From JAHEIJ01 sp040235565 (GTDB lineage: Bacteria; Pseudomonadota; Gammaproteobacteria; UBA6429; Thiohalophilaceae), in contig JBECLA010000145.1 in the NCBI GenBank assembly GCA_040235565.1, forward strand, positions 1 through 9,555: 9,555 nt of DNA. Direction: 5' to 3'. The translations under genes were made by a program, and so were the position numbers. The notes under the pieces are model-generated. The model had not been told where the DNA came from. It did no database searches and saw only the letters and a program-made list of their open reading frames with translations. Every line of letters starts with the position of its first letter. Within the stretch, counting starts at the first letter, position 1. This document shows positions 5,967 through 9,555 of the stretch, in pieces.

Positions 5967-7343
5967 ATGGAAATCAATCGCAAGACACGTCTGCAGTTTC
6001 GCATCCAGAATCTGATCTTCGTAGTGCTGTTTATTACTGTGATAAGCCTGTTTGCCTGGCTATCACACCACTACAATTATGAAGCAGACTGGACCGCTAC
6101 CGCCCGCCATACCTTATCCGGTACCAGCGTGACGGTTTTGTCACGTATTGAAGGCCCGGTACAGATTACCAGCTTTGCCGGCAAACAGTTACAGCCGGCT
6201 ATTGAAGAATTTGTGGGTCGCTACCAGAAGCACAAACCTGACATCAGTTTGGCTTTTGTCAATCCGAATCTCGAGCCGGAAAAAACCCGCGCCATGGGGA
6301 TCACTGTTGAAGGTGAAATGGTGATCAATTACCGGGGGCGGAGCGAACACGTTACCAATCCAAAGGAAGAAACGGTTACCAACACCCTGCAACGCCTGTT
6401 GCGCAGCCAGGAAAAGAAACTGGTTTTTCTGGCCGGCCACGGTGAGCGGCGACCTGACGGCAAAGCCAATCATGATTACGGCAGCTTTAGCGCCTACCTT
6501 GCAACCAAGGGTATTAAATCCACAATCCTGAATCTCAACGAGCAGCCTGTCATTCCCGCTGACACCGCGGTACTGGTGATTGCCGGTCCCCAGATCGATT
6601 ATCTCAATGGTGAAGTTGAAATTCTTCGTGCCTATCTGGCGCAGGGCGGTAATCTGCTGTGGCTACACGATCCGGGTAGCCTCTATAACCTGGATGCCCT
6701 TGCGGCTGTTCTAGCTGTTCGCTTTGTCAATGGCGTGATCGTGGATCCGACCACCCAGCTGCTGGGCATTTCTGATCCTTCCTTTGCCCTGGTGACCAGT
6801 TACGGCCAACACCCGATTACCCGTGATTTTGGTTATATGACGCTGTTCCCCCGCGCCGCTGGTATAACCCAAACCGACCGGAAACAATGGACCACCATAC
6901 CGTTTCTACAAACCATTGATCGCAGCTGGGCGGAAACCAGGATGATGCAGGGGGCGATTGAATATGACCCCGATCAGGATGTTGCAGGCCCATTCACTAT
7001 CGGTACAGGCCTGACTCGCCCGGCGCCGTCAGCGGCAACAAACTCGCAGGAAAACACTGCCGAAAATACCTCACAGCAACGGATTATTATTCTGGGTGAC
7101 GGCGATTTTCTATCCAATGCCTATCTGGGGAATCAGGGCAACCAGGAACTGGGCTATAACATCATTAACTGGTTGAGCCATGATGATAACTTCATTGCCA
7201 TCCCGGTGCGAACTACCCCGGATACTGAACTGACCCTGAGTGAAACAACCTGGTCCATTCTGGGCCTGTTCTTTCTCATCATTTTACCTCTGGTTTTACT
7301 GGTCAGCGGTATTCTGATCTGGTTAAGACGGCGCAAGCGCTAA
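5967..7343 (+). CDS. GldG-like ABC transporter auxiliary protein
   Basis: The product is a 458-residue membrane-anchored protein of the GldG / ABC_transp_aux family. One transmembrane helix lies near the N-terminus (about 16-34, after a basic start MEINRKTR) and one near the C-terminus (about 428-453, followed by RRRKR). The large part between them (about 35-427) should therefore be periplasmic. Family signatures are FLAGHGER (154-161) and LGDGDFLSN (376-384); the region resembles the periplasmic sugar-isomerase-like or IFT52-like fold described for this family. A low-complexity, Ser/Thr/Asn-rich stretch (355-370) looks like a flexible insert. The ATG has a fair ribosome binding site (TAAGG) overlapping the permease stop. 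In Bacteroidetes GldG works with GldA and GldF in gliding; in proteobacteria the role of such sets is not established. Confidence 0.88.
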   Translation: MEINRKTRLQFRIQNLIFVVLFITVISLFAWLSHHYNYEADWTATARHTLSGTSVTVLSRIEGPVQITSFAGKQLQPAIEEFVGRYQKHKPDISLAFVNPNLEPEKTRAMGITVEGEMVINYRGRSEHVTNPKEETVTNTLQRLLRSQEKKLVFLAGHGERRPDGKANHDYGSFSAYLATKGIKSTILNLNEQPVIPADTAVLVIAGPQIDYLNGEVEILRAYLAQGGNLLWLHDPGSLYNLDALAAVLAVRFVNGVIVDPTTQLLGISDPSFALVTSYGQHPITRDFGYMTLFPRAAGITQTDRKQWTTIPFLQTIDRSWAETRMMQGAIEYDPDQDVAGPFTIGTGLTRPAPSAATNSQENTAENTSQQRIIILGDGDFLSNAYLGNQGNQELGYNIINWLSHDDNFIAIPVRTTPDTELTLSETTWSILGLFFLIILPLVLLVSGILIWLRRRKR

Positions 7344-7345
7344 GC

Positions 7346-8230
7346 ATGACTTCCCGTCTCTGGCTCAACCTGGCCCTGTTACTGCTTGCAGTAATCCTGG
7401 TCGGTATCGTGATATTCGAACCCGGTAAAAAACCGGCCTCTACTTTGTCCCCACTCACCCAACTGACAGCTGCAGAGATTAACCATATTCACATCAAGCG
7501 TGCGACCGGCAAGGATATCGAACTGGTAAAAGAAACAAACGGGCAATGGTGGATGCACAATCCTTATTATCTACCAGCGAATGAATTCCGGGTTCAATCT
7601 CTGTTGCGTCTGGCAGCAACCGAGAGTCTCAGCAGTCACAACCTTGTTGAACAGCAGCCAGCGACTTACGGACTCGACCAGCCACGGGCAATCGTGACCT
7701 TCAATCGCAGCACCCGGGTCAGATTTGGAGACACCGAACCATTGCAGCAACGTCGTTATGTCCAGGTTGGGGGTCAACTCCACACCATCGTTGATACGTT
7801 TTATTATCAGGCCGCCGCCAACCCAACGGGCTACCTGAATCATGCCCTGTTGCCGCCATCAGCGAAAATCATCAGGCTGCTATTGCCCGAACTGCAGTTG
7901 GATTTCAAGGAGGAACAATGGCAACGCACCCCACCACAGCCTGATTATTCGGCCGATGCGAGTATTGAGCTGATCAACAACTGGCGTTATGCGCAGGCAG
8001 TGGAACTACGCCCTAGCGAAATTAAAGATGGCAAGGCTGACATCGAAGTGTATTTGTCTGATCAAGCAGAGCCCATTCGCTTCAAGCTACTTCAAACAGA
8101 AGACGAAACCAGTCTGCTTCGACTCGGACTGGGACTGCAGTATGTGATCCCCCCGGATCTGTATCCAAAATTGTTAACCTTACCTGCAACAGAAGCCGAG
8201 ATGGCCGACCCCCCGCAACAGGAAAAATAA
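7346..8230 (+). CDS. DUF4340 domain protein, membrane anchored
   Basis: The product has 294 residues with one N-terminal transmembrane helix (about 6-24), which suggests an anchored protein with its body in the periplasm. The body carries features of DUF4340: LTAAEINHIHIKR (40-52), the strand pair IELVKETNGQWWM (58-70), ATYGLDQPRAIVTF (106-119) and FGDTEPLQQRRYVQV (127-141). These proteins typically follow GldG-like genes, and here the gene starts two bases after the GldG-like stop, so the two probably act together. The C-terminal end is rich in Pro and Glu and looks disordered. No catalytic motif is seen; a structural or substrate-binding role is inference. A perfect AAGGAGG (7907-7913) lies inside the gene but leads to no open frame. 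Confidence 0.85.
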   Translation: MTSRLWLNLALLLLAVILVGIVIFEPGKKPASTLSPLTQLTAAEINHIHIKRATGKDIELVKETNGQWWMHNPYYLPANEFRVQSLLRLAATESLSSHNLVEQQPATYGLDQPRAIVTFNRSTRVRFGDTEPLQQRRYVQVGGQLHTIVDTFYYQAAANPTGYLNHALLPPSAKIIRLLLPELQLDFKEEQWQRTPPQPDYSADASIELINNWRYAQAVELRPSEIKDGKADIEVYLSDQAEPIRFKLLQTEDETSLLRLGLGLQYVIPPDLYPKLLTLPATEAEMADPPQQEK

Positions 8231-8289
8231 TTACGGTCGACCAAGCCGGTCGCCCCAACATGTCATGTAATGTCATAAGATACCGAGCT

Positions 8290-9105
8290 ATGCCTGAACT
8301 TCCAGAAGTGGAAACAACCCGCCGGGGCATCGAACCACACATTACAGGTAATACGCTCACCGCTGTGGTGGTGCGTGAACGCCGTTTACGCTGGCCCGTA
8401 CCACGGCAGTTGAATCAATTGGTGGCCGGTCAAACCGTACAATCCTTACAACGACGCGGTAAATACCTGTTGCTGAATTTGTCTACCGGCACGGTCATGA
8501 TTCATCTTGGGATGTCCGGCAGTTTACGCATTCTCGACTGCAGCATACCGCCTCACAAACATGATCATGTGGATTTCGTGTTTCAAAATGGCCAATGCCT
8601 GCGTCTGCGTGATCCGCGGCGCTTTGGTAGCGTGCTGTTTACTCACCAGGACCCCTTGAAGCATAAACTATTGGCCGACCTTGGACCCGAACCACTAGCA
8701 CGTCACTTCACCGGTGAATATTTATTTCGCCAGTCACGTGGCAAAAAGGTGGCAGTCAAACTCTTCATCATGAACAGCAAGATTGTGGTTGGGGTGGGGA
8801 ATATCTACGCCAATGAGGCCTTGTATCTGGCCGGAATTCATCCCGGGCGCAGTGCCGGGCGCCTGTCTGCCGCGCGCTATGTGCGACTGGCACAAGCCAT
8901 CAAGTCGGTGTTGCGCGCGGCCATCAAAGCCGGCGGCACCACCTTGCGCGATTTTACTGCCGAAGACGGACGCCCGGGTTATTTTCGGCAACAGCTGCAC
9001 GTTTACGGCAAGGCGGGGGAGCCCTGTTCACGCTGTGGCGCCACCATCAAGCACATTAAGCTGGGCCAACGCGCCACCTATTACTGTCCCCATTGCCAGA
9101 CCTGA
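8290..9105 (+). CDS. mutM: Formamidopyrimidine-DNA glycosylase (Fpg/MutM)
   Basis: This bifunctional base-excision repair enzyme removes 8-oxoguanine and formamidopyrimidines and cuts the strand by beta/delta elimination. It has 271 residues (E. coli 269). The start is the ATG at 8290, because the protein must begin MPELPEVE: after Met removal the proline is the catalytic nucleophile and the next Glu is also catalytic. Also seen are Lys58 in RRGKYLLL, Met75 in HLGMSG, the DPRRFG loop (108-113) that fills the gap left by the flipped base, the helix-two-turn-helix region (about 155-190, VGVGNIYANEALYLAGIHP), and the zinc finger with Cys246, Cys249, Cys266 and Cys269 and its Arg261. All key residues are present. 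It starts 59 bases after the DUF4340 gene on the same strand with only a weak ribosome binding site, so it may share that transcript or have its own promoter. Confidence 0.98.
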   Translation: MPELPEVETTRRGIEPHITGNTLTAVVVRERRLRWPVPRQLNQLVAGQTVQSLQRRGKYLLLNLSTGTVMIHLGMSGSLRILDCSIPPHKHDHVDFVFQNGQCLRLRDPRRFGSVLFTHQDPLKHKLLADLGPEPLARHFTGEYLFRQSRGKKVAVKLFIMNSKIVVGVGNIYANEALYLAGIHPGRSAGRLSAARYVRLAQAIKSVLRAAIKAGGTTLRDFTAEDGRPGYFRQQLHVYGKAGEPCSRCGATIKHIKLGQRATYYCPHCQT

Positions 9106-9156
9106 TCACACTCCTGCCGTGAGGATGTGGCGAACTGTCTCATGACAGCTTGCCGT

Positions 9157-9555
9157 TTATTTAACTTGCGCCTGGCCTTCACCGCGAGGATCACTGGCCG
9201 CGCTCACCGTATCGGCTTGCTGGTTCCAGATCACCACCTGCATGTTGCCATAGGTCTGTTGCAGTTCCTTCAGTTCATGTCCCATGGTGTGTAACAAATT
9301 GACATTATCCTCACTGATGGCACCCGCTTCATAAAAAATCGTGTCGGGTAGATACTGGTGATGATAACGCGGCTGACTGACGATCGTGTTGGCATCCTTG
9401 CCTTCGGTATAAGCAAGCAGACCCTGTAACACCATGGTGATGATGCGACTGCCGCCGGGTGTGCCCAGGATTGCCACACCCTGCGTACCTTCAATAAAGG
9501 TGGGACTCATACTGGACAACATGCGTTTACCGGGTGCAATCGCGTTGGCTTCAGC
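9157..9555 (-). CDS. ggt: Gamma-glutamyltransferase, C-terminal part (5' end outside window)
   Basis: Only the last 132 codons are visible; the gene enters from the right edge, and the ATG at 9522 is an internal methionine since the frame continues upstream (ANAIAPGKRM). The fragment is the end of the small, catalytic subunit of gamma-glutamyltranspeptidase, a usually periplasmic or secreted enzyme that hydrolyses or transfers the gamma-glutamyl group of glutathione. Diagnostic motifs are KRMLSSMSPT (the Ser-Ser pair that binds the substrate's alpha-carboxylate), LGTPGGSRIITMVLQ (the Gly-Gly pair of the oxyanion hole), QPRYHHQYLPD, and the near-terminal ASDPRGEG. The N-terminal nucleophile threonine and any signal peptide lie outside the window. 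It runs towards mutM, with 51 bases between the two stops. Nothing suggests truncation apart from the window edge. Confidence 0.95.
   Translation of the reverse strand, partial: AEANAIAPGKRMLSSMSPTFIEGTQGVAILGTPGGSRIITMVLQGLLAYTEGKDANTIVSQPRYHHQYLPDTIFYEAGAISEDNVNLLHTMGHELKELQQTYGNMQVVIWNQQADTVSAASDPRGEGQAQVK

Noticed and set aside
7907..7920. Perfect Shine-Dalgarno AAGGAGG followed by ATG inside the DUF4340 gene.
   Set aside because: The ATG is out of frame and meets a stop after eight codons; the bases simply encode KEEQ-type residues of the DUF4340 protein.
9132..9150. Hairpin CTGTC-TCAT-GACAG between mutM and ggt as a terminator.
   Set aside because: The stem has only five pairs and neither strand has a run of T after it, so it is too weak to call.
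1..9555. CRISPR array, tRNA or rRNA genes, insertion sequences, or phage and defence genes.
   Set aside because: No regularly spaced repeats, cloverleaf-like sequences, terminal inverted repeats or transposase, nuclease or toxin motifs were seen on either strand.

Overview
The window looks like a chromosomal segment of a gammaproteobacterium. The radC fragment, the zinc-independent bL33 (rpmG) directly behind bL28 (rpmB), and a downstream mutM resemble the radC-rpmB-rpmG-mutM order known from Escherichia coli. GC content is moderate and uneven: it looks clearly higher in the hydantoinase-type gene and lower in the diguanylate cyclase gene. I see no transposase, integrase, phage gene, tRNA, rRNA or CRISPR array. 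The genus cannot be fixed from this sequence alone.

Layout, left to right. (1) 1-522: 3' part of radC on the + strand. (2) 523-1051: a promoter, a leader with a small UUCG hairpin, then rpmB and rpmG, closed by a strong terminator at 1072-1099 that also works on paper for the opposite strand. (3) 1134-4162, minus strand: a two-gene unit in which a globin-coupled diguanylate cyclase (oxygen or gas sensing, c-di-GMP synthesis) is transcribed first. Its stop codon overlaps the start codon of a HyuA-family hydantoinase/oxoprolinase subunit in ATGA. (4) 4163-4246: a short divergent intergenic region with an operator-like inverted repeat. (5) 4247-8230, + strand: a tightly packed four-gene operon for a Gld-type ABC system, made of an ATPase (GldA-like), an ABC-2 permease (GldF-like), a membrane-anchored GldG-like auxiliary protein and a DUF4340 membrane-anchored protein. 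(6) 8290-9105: mutM, possibly read from the same transcript. (7) 9157-9555, minus strand: the C-terminal part of a gamma-glutamyltransferase, cut by the window edge.

Most of the window is recognisable housekeeping sequence. The less ordinary part is the roughly 7 kb between rpmG and mutM. It holds a gas-sensing c-di-GMP enzyme coupled to an orphan HyuA subunit, and, divergently, a Gld-like ABC transporter of unknown substrate. I find no clearly new type of system. The best leads are the DGC-HyuA coupling, the apparent Tyr-to-His change in the distal haem pocket of the globin domain, and the uncharacterised Gld/DUF4340 transporter.
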